NCBI RefSeq assembly: GCF_041435055.1
Contig: NZ_CP108002.1
Span: 7,130,001 to 7,194,000, forward strand
DNA from: Streptomyces sp. NBC_00341
Lineage (GTDB): Bacteria > Actinomycetota > Actinomycetes > Streptomycetales > Streptomycetaceae
Length of the DNA stretch: 64,000 bases
Reading direction: 5' to 3'
Below are positions 19,199 through 27,943 of the stretch, one piece after another. Position 1 is the first letter of the stretch. Each line of letters starts with the position of its first letter. A model generated the notes under the pieces. The model saw only the letters and a program-made list of their open reading frames with translations. It had not been told where the DNA came from and ran no database searches. Both the position numbers and the translations under genes were made by a program.

Positions 19199-19286
19199 AA
19201 GGAGATCCTCCCGTTGGTTTCCGGCAGGCTATGAGTTGAAGTGCGCTTCAGGGCAAGCGGGTTACGGGGCGCGGACCGCCTCGCGC

Positions 19287-21047
19287 TCAGCCGTCGGCCA
19301 GCACCACGCAGGACTGGGCCGGGAGGTGCAGCACGCCGTCCTCGCCGGGCGCCCCGACCGGCTGCCAGGCGGCCAGCACCCTGCCTGCGCCGCTGCGGTG
19401 CCGGCCGCCGCCGAGCGGGATCGCGGCGGGCTTCTCGTCCAGGTTGACCGCGATCCGCAGATCGCCCCTGCGGAAGGCGAACCAGCGGGCCCCGTCGTCG
19501 TACGCCGGTTTCACCGTCGCCAGATCCGGGTCACGGAGGTCGGGCATGGCGCGGCGCAGCGCGATCAGCTCGCGGTACCAGGCGTGCAGCCGGGCGTGCG
19601 GTTCCCGGCCCGGTTCGTCCCAGTCCAGGCAGGAGCGGTCCCGGGTGGCCGGGTCCTGCGGGTCCGGGATGTCCTCCTCCGCCCAGCCGTGCGCGCCGAA
19701 CTCCCGCCGTCTGCCGCTGCGCACCGCCTCGGCCAGCTCCGGGTCCGTGTGGTCGGTGAAGAACTGCCAGGGGGTACGGGCGCCCCACTCCTCGCCCATG
19801 AAGAGCATCGGCGTGAACGGGCCGGTGAGCACGAGCGCCGCCGCGCAGGCGAGCAGTCCGGGGGAGAGGGAGGCGGCGAGCCGGTCCCCGAGCGCCCGGT
19901 TGCCGATCTGGTCGTGGGTCTGGGCGTAGCCGACGAAGCGGTGGGCGGCGGTGCGGGTGACGTCGACGGGGCGGCCGTGCGTACGGCCTCTGAAACCGGA
20001 GTACGTGCCGTTGTGGAAGAAGGCGCTCGACACGGTCTTCGCCAGCGCGGCCAGCGGGGCCACGGCGAAGTCCGCGTAGTAGCCCTGGGCCTCGCCGGTG
20101 AGGGCGGTGTGCAGACAGTGGTGGAAGTCGTCGTTCCACTGCGCGTGCAGTCCGGTGCCGCCCGCCCCCCGGGGCGTCGTCGTGCGCGGGTCGCAGAGGT
20201 CGGACTCCGCGATCAGCGAGAGCGGGCGGCCCAGTTCGGCGCAGAGCGCGTCGGTCGCCGCCGACAGCTCCTCCAGGAACGTCAGCGCCCGGGTGTCGGC
20301 CAGCGCGTGGACCGCGTCGAGCCGCAGGCCGTCCAGCCGGTAGTCGCGCAGCCAGGCGAGCGCGCTGCCCAGCAGGAACGCCCGCACCTCGTCCGAGCCG
20401 GGGGCGTCCAGATTGACCGCCGCGCCCCACGGGGTGTGGTGCGTCTCGGTGAAGTACGGGCCGAAGGCGGGGAGATAGTTGCCGGAGGGGCCCAGGTGGT
20501 TGTGGACCACGTCCAGGACCACGGCGAGGCCAAGGCCGTGCGCCGTGTCGACAAAGCGCTTCAGCCCCTCGGGGCCGCCGTACGGCTCGTGCACCGCCCA
20601 CAGCGACACCCCCTCGTACCCCCAGCCGTGGACACCCGGGAAGGGGCAGACCGGCATCAGGGACACATGGGTGATGCCCAGCTCTGCCAGATGCCCGAGC
20701 CGCTCGGCCGCCGCGTCGAAGGTGCCCTCGGCCGTGTACGTGCCGACGTGCAGCTCGTACAGGACGGCGCCCGGCAGCCCGCGCCCGGCCCAGTCGGAGC
20801 GCCATGCGTACGCGGAGTGGTCGACGACCGCGCTCTCGCCGTCCGGCCCGTCCGGCTGGCGGCGCGAGCGGGGGTCGGGGCGCACCGGCCCGCCGTCGAG
20901 GACGAAGCCGTAGCGGTCGCCGTCACCGGCCTCCGCCGCCGCCGTCCACCAGCCCGCCCGTACGGGATCGCGCTCCATGGACCGCAGCTCACCGGCCAGC
21001 CACAGAGCGGCCGACTCCGCATCCGGTGCCCATACGTCGAACAGCAT
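19287..21047 (-). CDS. treZ: Malto-oligosyltrehalose trehalohydrolase
   Basis: 586 residues, GH13. It hydrolyses the alpha-1,4 bond next to the terminal trehalosyl unit made by TreY, releasing trehalose. An N-terminal beta-sandwich (MLFDVWAPDAESAALWL) precedes the catalytic barrel: VVLDVVHNHLGPSGNYL, the nucleophile Asp in GLRLDAVHAL (about residue 255), the acid Glu in SLIAESDL and the late Asp in QTHDQIGNRAL. Start chosen at ATG 21047 because of a GAGGAG site 6 bases upstream; 18 more codons are open but lack a site. Its partner treY lies 8 kb to the right on the same strand, so the pathway genes are dispersed. Confidence 0.95.
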   Translation of the reverse strand: MLFDVWAPDAESAALWLAGELRSMERDPVRAGWWTAAAEAGDGDRYGFVLDGGPVRPDPRSRRQPDGPDGESAVVDHSAYAWRSDWAGRGLPGAVLYELHVGTYTAEGTFDAAAERLGHLAELGITHVSLMPVCPFPGVHGWGYEGVSLWAVHEPYGGPEGLKRFVDTAHGLGLAVVLDVVHNHLGPSGNYLPAFGPYFTETHHTPWGAAVNLDAPGSDEVRAFLLGSALAWLRDYRLDGLRLDAVHALADTRALTFLEELSAATDALCAELGRPLSLIAESDLCDPRTTTPRGAGGTGLHAQWNDDFHHCLHTALTGEAQGYYADFAVAPLAALAKTVSSAFFHNGTYSGFRGRTHGRPVDVTRTAAHRFVGYAQTHDQIGNRALGDRLAASLSPGLLACAAALVLTGPFTPMLFMGEEWGARTPWQFFTDHTDPELAEAVRSGRRREFGAHGWAEEDIPDPQDPATRDRSCLDWDEPGREPHARLHAWYRELIALRRAMPDLRDPDLATVKPAYDDGARWFAFRRGDLRIAVNLDEKPAAIPLGGGRHRSGAGRVLAAWQPVGAPGEDGVLHLPAQSCVVLADG

Positions 21048-21242
21048 GCGACGCTCCTCGTCTCCTCGTTCCGGCCCATGGTCGGCAGAAGCCGCGATCA
21101 CCGACCAACGACACTGGATCGAGCCCGTTACTGGCGATTAAGGTCTGGTTCTGATCACTGCCCTGCCGACTTCTGCCATACGCACTCCCTCTTGGACCGC
21201 CCCCGATTGCCGGTGGTCTTACCAACGGCTGTGGAGGCCGAG
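21048..21242. promoter_or_regulatory. Divergent promoter region, treZ / GH1
   Basis: 195 bases between two carbohydrate-enzyme genes, including a patch around cgattaaggtctggttctgatc (from 21134). An 8-base arm GGCAGAAG near 21084 and its complement CTTCTGCC near 21169 are far apart. I do not find a CebR-type TGGGAGCGCTCCCA operator. Exact promoters not assigned. Confidence 0.35.
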
Positions 21243-22631
21243 ATGACCGTTCCGACGTTCCCGCCCGGTTTCCTCTGGGGAGCCTCCGCCTCCGCGTTCC
21301 AGACCGAGGGGGCCGCGGACACCGACGGCAAGGGACCCTCCGGCTGGGACGCCTTCGCCGCGCAGCCCGGACGGATCAAGGACGGCGCCGACACCACCCG
21401 GGGCACCGGCTTCCACCGGCACTACCGCGAAGACGTCGCCCTGCTGGCCGGTCTCGGCGCCGACGCCTTCCGCTTCTCGGTGAGCTGGCCGCGCGTCGTA
21501 CCCGGCGGCAGCGGGCCGGTCAACCCCCAGGGACTCGACTTCTACGACCGCCTCGTCGACGAACTCTGCGCACACGGGATCACCCCGGCCCCCACCCTCT
21601 ACCACTGGGACACCCCGCTCCCGCTGGACGAGGCGGGCGGCTGGCTCAACCGGGACACGGCCCACCGCTTCGCCGAGTACGCCGGCGTCGTCGCCGAACG
21701 CCTCGCGGACCGCGTGCCCATGTGGATCACCATCAACGAACCCGCCGAAGTGACCCTGCTCGGCTACGCGCTCGGCGAGCACGCCCCCGGCCGCACCCTC
21801 CTCTTCGACGCCCTGCCCGCCGCCCACCACCAGCTCCTCGCCCACGGCCTGGCCGTCGGCGCCCTGCGGGCCGCGGGCGCCGGGAACATCGGCATCGCCG
21901 TCTCGCACTCCCCGGTCTGGACCGCGGGCGAGAGCGAGGAGGACCGCTTCGCCGCCGGTCTGTACGACACCCTCACCAACCGGCTGTTCTCCGACCCGCT
22001 CCTCACCGGCCGCTACCCCGACGAGAACTTCGCCGCGCTGATGCCCGGCCCGGTCGAGGACGACCTGCGGACCATCTCCACCCCGCTCGACTGGTACGGG
22101 GTCAACTACTACAACCCCACGCTCGTCGGCGCTCCCGCTCCCGCCGCCCTCGACACCTTCGCCGGATTCGGAATGCCGGCCGAACTGCCCTTCGGGATAC
22201 GGCAGATCGAGGGATACGAGACGACCGACTTCGGCTGGCCCGTCGTCCCCGACGGACTGCGCGACACCCTCGTCCAGCTCAACGACCGCTATGGCGACCG
22301 GCTCCCGCCGCTCTACATCACCGAGAACGGCTGCGCCATCGACGAACCGACTGAGGACACCCGCCGGATAGCCTTCCTCGACGCCCATCTCAACTCGCTG
22401 CGGTCCGCCATCGACGCGGGTGTCGACGTACGCGGCTACTTCACCTGGTCGCTCACCGACAACATCGAGTGGATCGAGGGGGCCGGAAAGCGTTTCGGTC
22501 TGGTCCACATCGACTACGAGACGCTGCGCCGCACCCCCAAGGACTCCTACGCCTGGTACCGCGACATGATCAGGGAACAGAAGCGGCAGGGCGCCGGTCC
22601 GGGCGGCCGGACCGGCGCGGACCGGGCCTGA
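21243..22631 (+). CDS. Beta-glucosidase, glycoside hydrolase family 1
   Basis: 462 residues, the usual GH1 length. The N-terminal signature is FLWGASASAFQTEGAADTDG; the acid/base Glu sits in WITINEPAEV (about residue 166) and the nucleophile Glu in LYITENGCAID (about 361); the aglycone-site tail has WSLTDNIEWIEGAGKRFGLV. No signal peptide, so it acts on disaccharides such as cellobiose after uptake. A GGAGG site lies 5 bases before ATG 21243; the long frame upstream is a shadow of treZ. Divergent from treZ. Stops 9 bases before the convergent phosphotransferase gene. Confidence 0.95.
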   Translation: MTVPTFPPGFLWGASASAFQTEGAADTDGKGPSGWDAFAAQPGRIKDGADTTRGTGFHRHYREDVALLAGLGADAFRFSVSWPRVVPGGSGPVNPQGLDFYDRLVDELCAHGITPAPTLYHWDTPLPLDEAGGWLNRDTAHRFAEYAGVVAERLADRVPMWITINEPAEVTLLGYALGEHAPGRTLLFDALPAAHHQLLAHGLAVGALRAAGAGNIGIAVSHSPVWTAGESEEDRFAAGLYDTLTNRLFSDPLLTGRYPDENFAALMPGPVEDDLRTISTPLDWYGVNYYNPTLVGAPAPAALDTFAGFGMPAELPFGIRQIEGYETTDFGWPVVPDGLRDTLVQLNDRYGDRLPPLYITENGCAIDEPTEDTRRIAFLDAHLNSLRSAIDAGVDVRGYFTWSLTDNIEWIEGAGKRFGLVHIDYETLRRTPKDSYAWYRDMIREQKRQGAGPGGRTGADRA

Positions 22632-22633
22632 CG

Positions 22634-22649
22634 GCCGCCCTCAGGCGGC
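22634..22649. terminator. Short hairpin between convergent genes
   Basis: A 6-bp G+C-only stem with a CTCA tetraloop spans the 9-base gap between the GH1 gene and the convergent phosphotransferase gene and covers the latter's stop codon. It may terminate both transcripts. Confidence 0.4.
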
Positions 22650-23531
22650 GGCGAAGACCCGCTCCAGGACCTGGTGGCCGGCCCGGCCCCAGGTCGGCTG
22701 GCCGCCGGGCAGACCCCGGTCCCACGCCTGGCCCACCGAGACGAGCACGAGGGCCTTCAGCACGGCCCGCCCCTGGGCCCGCCGCACGGTCGCCTCGTCC
22801 GTCCCTCCGTACGCGTCGAAGAAGTCGCCGTCCGAGCCCTGCGGCAGCAGCTTCCACGCGGCGGCGAGGTCGACGGCCGGATCACCGGCGCAGAGGTCAC
22901 CGAAGTCGACGATGCCGGAGATCGCGCCGTCGGCGACGACGACGTTGGCGGGGTGCAGATCGGCGTGCAGCCAGACCGCGGGCCCGGTCCACTGCGGCGC
23001 GGCGACCGCCCGGTCCCACACCCGGCGCACGCGCGGTACGTCGACCGCCTCCGCCACCCCGGCGAGCAGGGCCTCGAAGTCGTCCGTGACCGTGGCCAGG
23101 GAGCCGCCGCGTCCCGGATCCGTGGGGGCGTCCGCCGGTGCCGGGCGGTGCAGGGCGCGCAGGAACCCCGCGAGGTTCGCCACAGAGCGGGCGGCGTCGG
23201 TGACCTCGACGCCGTCCGCCGGTTCGCCCGGAACCCAGCTCACCAGGGACCACGGCCGGGGGAAGAGCGCGTCCGGCTCGTTCAGGAACCGGGGCGTCGG
23301 CACGGGCAGCGGCAGCTGCCCGGCGAGCTCCGGGAGCCACCGGAACTCCTTGCGCAGCAGCTCGGGAGCGCGCTCGGTCATCGGCAGCCGGACGACCAGC
23401 TCCTCCCCGAGCCGCCAGAGCTGGTTGTCCCAGCCGGAGGCGACCCGCCGGATCTCCAGACCGGCCAGCTCCGGGTAACGGTCCCCGATCAGGGTGCGGA
23501 CGAAGCCCTCGTCGACGCTGTCTCGTTCCAT
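22641..23531 (-). CDS. Aminoglycoside phosphotransferase (APH) family protein
   Basis: 296 residues of the APH/choline kinase fold. The nucleotide-binding lobe shows VASGWDNQLWRLGEELVVRL; the catalytic loop is WLHADLHPANVVV (Brenner-like HxDxxxxN) and the metal Asp is in ISGIVDFGDLCAGDPAVDLA. It probably phosphorylates a small hydroxylated compound; a resistance role is only one possibility. ATG 23531 has GGAGGAG just upstream and is preferred over the TTG four codons earlier. Confidence 0.9.
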   Translation of the reverse strand: MERDSVDEGFVRTLIGDRYPELAGLEIRRVASGWDNQLWRLGEELVVRLPMTERAPELLRKEFRWLPELAGQLPLPVPTPRFLNEPDALFPRPWSLVSWVPGEPADGVEVTDAARSVANLAGFLRALHRPAPADAPTDPGRGGSLATVTDDFEALLAGVAEAVDVPRVRRVWDRAVAAPQWTGPAVWLHADLHPANVVVADGAISGIVDFGDLCAGDPAVDLAAAWKLLPQGSDGDFFDAYGGTDEATVRRAQGRAVLKALVLVSVGQAWDRGLPGGQPTWGRAGHQVLERVFAAA

Positions 23532-23588
23532 GCGCTCCTCCAAGCGATCACGCCCAGCGTAGGACAGCCCGCCGGAGCACCCGGTCCG

Positions 23589-24542
23589 TCAGTCCCACAC
23601 CATGTCGAACGCACGCTCGAAGTTGACGTACCCCAGCCGTGCGAAGGACTTCGCCATCGGTACGTTGCCGAGGTCCGTCGCGGCCCGGATCCGCTCCACC
23701 CCGGCCTGTCCGGCGAGCACCCGGGTCCCCTCGGCGAGGAGGTCGTCGATGTAGCCGTGGCCGCGCTGCGCCGGCAGCACACCGATGTACGCGATGATCG
23801 GGTTGTAGTCGTTGCGGGCCGGGATCACGAAGCCCACCGGTTCGCCGTCCGGCAGCTCCGCGACGCGCCACCACTCCCGCGGGGTGGTGTAGCGGGCCAG
23901 CTCCTCGTCGTAGTGCTTCTCCGCGGCCCGGAGCGGGGACAGGCCGGAGGCCAGGTCCTGCTGACCGTGCGCGTCGAGGGTGCCCTCCATCACGGGCGCC
24001 ATCAGCGCGAGGAGGTCCTCGCGCCCGGCGACCGGGCGGAACCGCAGCCGGCCGCTGTCGGCGGGCACCGGGGTGCCCGCGCGCCACTCCAGGCGCAGCC
24101 GCTCGACCAGCATCCGGGCACCGCTGCGCTCCATGACCCGGATCCGGGCCTCGACGACATCACGGACCACCGGGTCCTCGCGCCAGTCGGCCGGGACGAA
24201 CCGCCCGTACTCCGGACGCGGGCCGCCGGCGGGCAGCACCGCCGCGCTCGCCGTCTCCAGCAGCCGCAGGCCGACCTCGCCGCGCTCCGGCTCCGGCAGG
24301 GTGTCGTCGAGGTCGAAGAAGTCGAGAAGGAGCGGCGCCCTGCCGTCCTGGCTCCACCACGCGATCCGCGCCACCATCCGCTCGCCCCGCAGAGCCACCC
24401 ACATCCACTCCGGCCGGCGCCGGCCGGAGTCGAGGTCGTCCGCCAGCTCGTGGTCCAGGACGTAGGGCAGCCGGCGGAAGAGATCCAGCTCCTGAGGGCC
24501 GGCGAGCGGACGGATGTTCAGTTCGAGTGGTGCAGCGGGCAC
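23589..24542 (-). CDS. GNAT family N-acetyltransferase
   Basis: 317 residues, about twice a single GNAT domain. The C-terminal half has the acetyl-CoA loop in VLPAQRGHGYIDDLLAEG (Q/RxxGxG/A: QRGHGY) and IRAATDLGNVPMAKSFARLG; the N-terminal half (WMWVALRGERMVARIAWW) looks like a degenerate second copy. GTG start at 24542 with a GGAG site 5 bases upstream. Acceptor substrate unknown. Confidence 0.88.
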   Translation of the reverse strand: MPAAPLELNIRPLAGPQELDLFRRLPYVLDHELADDLDSGRRRPEWMWVALRGERMVARIAWWSQDGRAPLLLDFFDLDDTLPEPERGEVGLRLLETASAAVLPAGGPRPEYGRFVPADWREDPVVRDVVEARIRVMERSGARMLVERLRLEWRAGTPVPADSGRLRFRPVAGREDLLALMAPVMEGTLDAHGQQDLASGLSPLRAAEKHYDEELARYTTPREWWRVAELPDGEPVGFVIPARNDYNPIIAYIGVLPAQRGHGYIDDLLAEGTRVLAGQAGVERIRAATDLGNVPMAKSFARLGYVNFERAFDMVWD

Positions 24543-24748
24543 AGAGTCTCCAGGAACTACGAGGGAGCGCCCCGATGGTCATCGGGGCGGCACGGCGGCA
24601 GACGGTAGCAACGTCCCGCTCCGGGCGCCCGCGATTATCCGGAAGGTGGTGCAGGAGAGCCCTGGCCGGTCCGCCCGCGCAGGTCAGGGAGCGAGGAAGG
24701 GGCGGCCGTTCTGGACACGTTGGGGCCATCGGCCCGACACTTGTCCCT

Positions 24749-25314
<566 letters not shown>

Positions 25315-25315
<1 letters not shown>

Positions 25316-25357
25316 GGCGTGTCGTCGCGCGGCAGACGGCAGTTCGACGACAGGCCC
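25315..25357. terminator. Bidirectional terminator
   Basis: The arms GGGCGTGTCGTCG and CGACGACAGGCCC pair over 12 of 13 positions (one G-G mismatch) around a 17-base loop. It lies between the stops of the convergent FHA and lpdA genes. Confidence 0.55.
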
Positions 25358-25375
25358 CAGGGTTGCCGGAGCACC

Positions 25376-26797
25376 TCACGCCTGCTGGTGCAGCCCACGG
25401 CCCGCCAGGGTCAGGAAGGCCTCACCGACCGCCTCCGAGAGCGTCGGGTGCGGGTGCACGTGACGGGCGACGTCGGACGGTTCGGCGTCCCAGCCGACGA
25501 TCAACTGGCTCTCCGCGATCATCTCCGAGACGTGCGGCCCGACGAGATGGACGCCCAGGACCCGGCCGTCCCGCTCTGCGACCACCTTCACCATCCCGCC
25601 CTGCCCGTGCACCATGCCCTTGGCGACCGCCGTCAGCGGCATCGTGCCGACCACCACGTCGTGCCCGGCGTCACGGGCCCCGGCCTCTGACAGCCCCACG
25701 GCGGCGGTCTGCGGGGCGGAGTACGTCACCCGGGGCACCGCCGTGTAGTCCACCGGCGCCGGACGCAGCCCGGCCAGCGTCTCGGCCACCAACAGGCCTT
25801 CGGCGAAGGACGCGTGGGCCAGCCCGAGGGACGGCGGCGGCAGCAGGTCGCCGACCACGTGGATGCCCGGCACCGACGTCTCCAGCCGGTCCCAGTCCGC
25901 CGGGACCACATGCCCCCGCTCGTCGGTGGACAGTCCGGCCGCCGCCAGCCCCAGACCGTCCGTCACCGGTACCCGGCCCACCGCCACCAGCAGCCGGTCC
26001 GCCTCCACCGTGCGGGTCTCACCGCGCGGGGTGCGGACCGCGGCCCGCACCCCGTCCTCCAGTACCGTCGCCTCCAGCAGCCGCGCACCCGTGCGCACAT
26101 CGATCCCGCGCCGCTTCAGCCCGCGGGTCAGGTGCCGGGACACGTCGGCGTCCTCCAGCGGCACGAGCCGGTCCGCGGCCTCCACCAGGGTGACCCGGGC
26201 CCCCATCGACCGGTGCAGGGAGGCGTATTCGACGCCGATCGCCCCGCCGCCCAGCACCAGCACCGATTCCGGCAGGCCGACGGCGAACAGCGCGTCGTCG
26301 CTGGTGACCACCCGCCGCCCGTCGGCCGCGAGACCCGGCAGGGTGCGCGGCCGTGACCCGGTGGCCAGCACGATGCCGCGCCGGGCGGTGATCTCCCCGT
26401 ACCCGCCGATCCGGACACCGTGCGGACCCGTCAACTCCGCGCTGCCGCGCACCACTTCCACCCCGGCGTGCGCGAGATGGCCGGTCACCCCGCGGTGGTT
26501 GCGGTCCACGATGTCGTCCCGGGTCGCCACGAGCGCCGGCCAGTCCACCGACTCCAGGGTCGCCTTGACCCCCCACCGCTCACGGGCCTCCGCGATACCG
26601 TCCACCAACGCCGCCGCGTGCAGCATCGCCTTGCTGGGAACGCAGCCCCGGTGCAGACACGTGCCGCCCACCTTGTCGCGCTCCACGAGCACCACCCGCA
26701 GACCGAGCGCCGCGGCCCGCAGCGCGGTCGAATAGCCGCCCGTCCCCCCGCCGATCACCAGCACGTCGGTCTCGGTCACCTTCTCCGTCTGTGTCAT
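25376..26797 (-). CDS. lpdA: Dihydrolipoyl dehydrogenase
   Basis: 473 residues, FAD- and NAD-dependent class I disulfide oxidoreductase that reoxidises the lipoyl groups of 2-oxoacid dehydrogenase or glycine cleavage complexes. FAD loop: VLVIGGGTGGYSTALRAA; redox-active disulfide: GGTCLHRGCVPSKAML; NAD loop: VLVLGGGAIGVEYASLH; FAD contact: GIHVVGDLL; C-terminal catalytic His-Glu: HPHPTLSEAVGEAF. ATG 26797 has a GGGAG site; the extra 10 codons upstream are Arg-rich and unlikely. No E1/E2 genes nearby, so it serves unlinked complexes or is a paralogue. Divergent LysR gene across 97 bases. Confidence 0.94.
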   Translation of the reverse strand: MTQTEKVTETDVLVIGGGTGGYSTALRAAALGLRVVLVERDKVGGTCLHRGCVPSKAMLHAAALVDGIAEARERWGVKATLESVDWPALVATRDDIVDRNHRGVTGHLAHAGVEVVRGSAELTGPHGVRIGGYGEITARRGIVLATGSRPRTLPGLAADGRRVVTSDDALFAVGLPESVLVLGGGAIGVEYASLHRSMGARVTLVEAADRLVPLEDADVSRHLTRGLKRRGIDVRTGARLLEATVLEDGVRAAVRTPRGETRTVEADRLLVAVGRVPVTDGLGLAAAGLSTDERGHVVPADWDRLETSVPGIHVVGDLLPPPSLGLAHASFAEGLLVAETLAGLRPAPVDYTAVPRVTYSAPQTAAVGLSEAGARDAGHDVVVGTMPLTAVAKGMVHGQGGMVKVVAERDGRVLGVHLVGPHVSEMIAESQLIVGWDAEPSDVARHVHPHPTLSEAVGEAFLTLAGRGLHQQA

Positions 26798-26820
26798 GGC
26801 TCCCACTCTCCGCCGCACCG

Positions 26821-26840
26821 TTGCCATGAGTCCAAGGCAA
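26821..26840. promoter_or_regulatory. Candidate LysR operator
   Basis: TTGCC (26821-26825) and GGCAA (26836-26840) form a dyad with a 10-base spacer, matching the T-N11-A layout of LysR boxes. It lies in the 97-base divergent region, 24 bases from the lpdA start and 55 from the LysR start. Confidence 0.45.
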
Positions 26841-26894
26841 TGTTTGTGTGGGGCCGATGCACAACGTCTATGGCAGAGGGCGGGGAGCTGATCG

Positions 26895-27794
26895 ATGAGC
26901 CTGCGTCAGATGGAGTACTTCCTCACGGTCGTCGAGGAGACCTCCTTCACCCGGGCCGCCGAGCTGCTCCACGTCACGCAGCCCGCGCTGTCCCACCAGA
27001 TCAAGGCCCTGGAGCGGACCGTCGGCGGCGCCCTGCTCGAACGGCTGCCGCGGGGCGTGCGGCTGACCCCGATGGGCCGCGCCTTCCTGCCGCACGCCGA
27101 GCGGTCCGTGCGCAGCGCCGCCCAGGCCCGGCGCGCGGCACGGGCTGCGGCCGGCGCGGAGGGCGGCGAACTGCACATCGCCACCGTGCACGCGATCGCC
27201 GTCGGCATCCTCCCCGAGGTCTTCGCCCGCTGGCGCTCCGGCCACCCCGGCGTCGGCCTCGTGCTCCACGAGTACGCCACCACGGAGGCCCTGGAGGAAC
27301 AGATCGAGCGCGGCACCGCCGACCTCGCCGTCGGCCCGCCGCCCGCCGACTGGCCGGGCCACCTCGTCCCGATCGGTGAGGAGAGCATCGTCCTGGTCGT
27401 CCCGTTCGACGACCGGCTCGCCGGACGCGCCTCCGTCCGCCTCCAGGAGCTCGCGGACCGCCCCTGGGTGCGGTGCGCGATGGAGGCCGTCGTGCACGGC
27501 CGGCCGTTCCTGGACTGGGTCTGCGCCGAAGCCGGCTTCGTACCGCGCACGGCGGTGCGGACCGAGCACACCTCGACCGCGGTACGGATGGCCGCGGCCG
27601 GCGTCGGAATCGCGACCGCCCCCGCGCACGTCGTGCGCGGAGCGGTCGGGGAGGACTGCGCGGTGCTCACCGTGGACCCGCCGTGGTCCCGGCCGCTCGC
27701 GGTCTTCTCCCGCGTCGAACTGACCGGCGCCGCCGCCGCGTTCACCGAACTGCTCGCCGCGTTCCGGCCACCGGGCCCCCGGCCCGCCCCGTGA
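26895..27794 (+). CDS. LysR family transcriptional regulator
   Basis: 299 residues. Helix-turn-helix: MEYFLTVVEETSFTRAAELL then TQPALSHQIKALERTVG; effector domain about 90-290 (LHIATVHAIAVGILPEVFAR, ADLAVGPPPADWPG, AAGVGIATAPAHVV). GGGGAG site 6 bases before ATG 26895. By the usual divergent logic of LysR genes it is the likely regulator of lpdA and of itself, through the dyad at 26821-26840. Effector unknown. A strong terminator follows immediately. Confidence 0.92.
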   Translation: MSLRQMEYFLTVVEETSFTRAAELLHVTQPALSHQIKALERTVGGALLERLPRGVRLTPMGRAFLPHAERSVRSAAQARRAARAAAGAEGGELHIATVHAIAVGILPEVFARWRSGHPGVGLVLHEYATTEALEEQIERGTADLAVGPPPADWPGHLVPIGEESIVLVVPFDDRLAGRASVRLQELADRPWVRCAMEAVVHGRPFLDWVCAEAGFVPRTAVRTEHTSTAVRMAAAGVGIATAPAHVVRGAVGEDCAVLTVDPPWSRPLAVFSRVELTGAAAAFTELLAAFRPPGPRPAP

Positions 27795-27797
27795 CGG

Positions 27798-27825
27798 CGG
27801 TGACGGCGGGCCCCCGCCGTCACCG
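27798..27825 (+). terminator. Terminator of LysR gene
   Basis: A perfect 12-bp stem with a 4-base loop begins 4 bases after the LysR stop codon. Confidence 0.7.
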
Positions 27826-27943
27826 GACCGCGGGACGCGCCCCGTCACCCGGACGGCCGCGCGCCGACTGCGCCGGGTCGGTCCGGGTGATCCCCTGAGG
27901 GGGACCGCGCCGCACACCGGCGCACCGACCACCGGGGGTACGG

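Noticed and set aside
18858..21242. Very long plus-strand frame in front of the GH1 gene
   Set aside because: It runs antisense over treZ and the end of the aldo/keto reductase; Arg/Gly/Val-rich content is the usual G+C-driven shadow, and the GH1 domain starts exactly at ATG 21243.
22641..23531. Specific aminoglycoside resistance gene
   Set aside because: Only the general APH fold is visible; no residues define a drug class and the second APH-like gene at 36060 shows the fold is common here.
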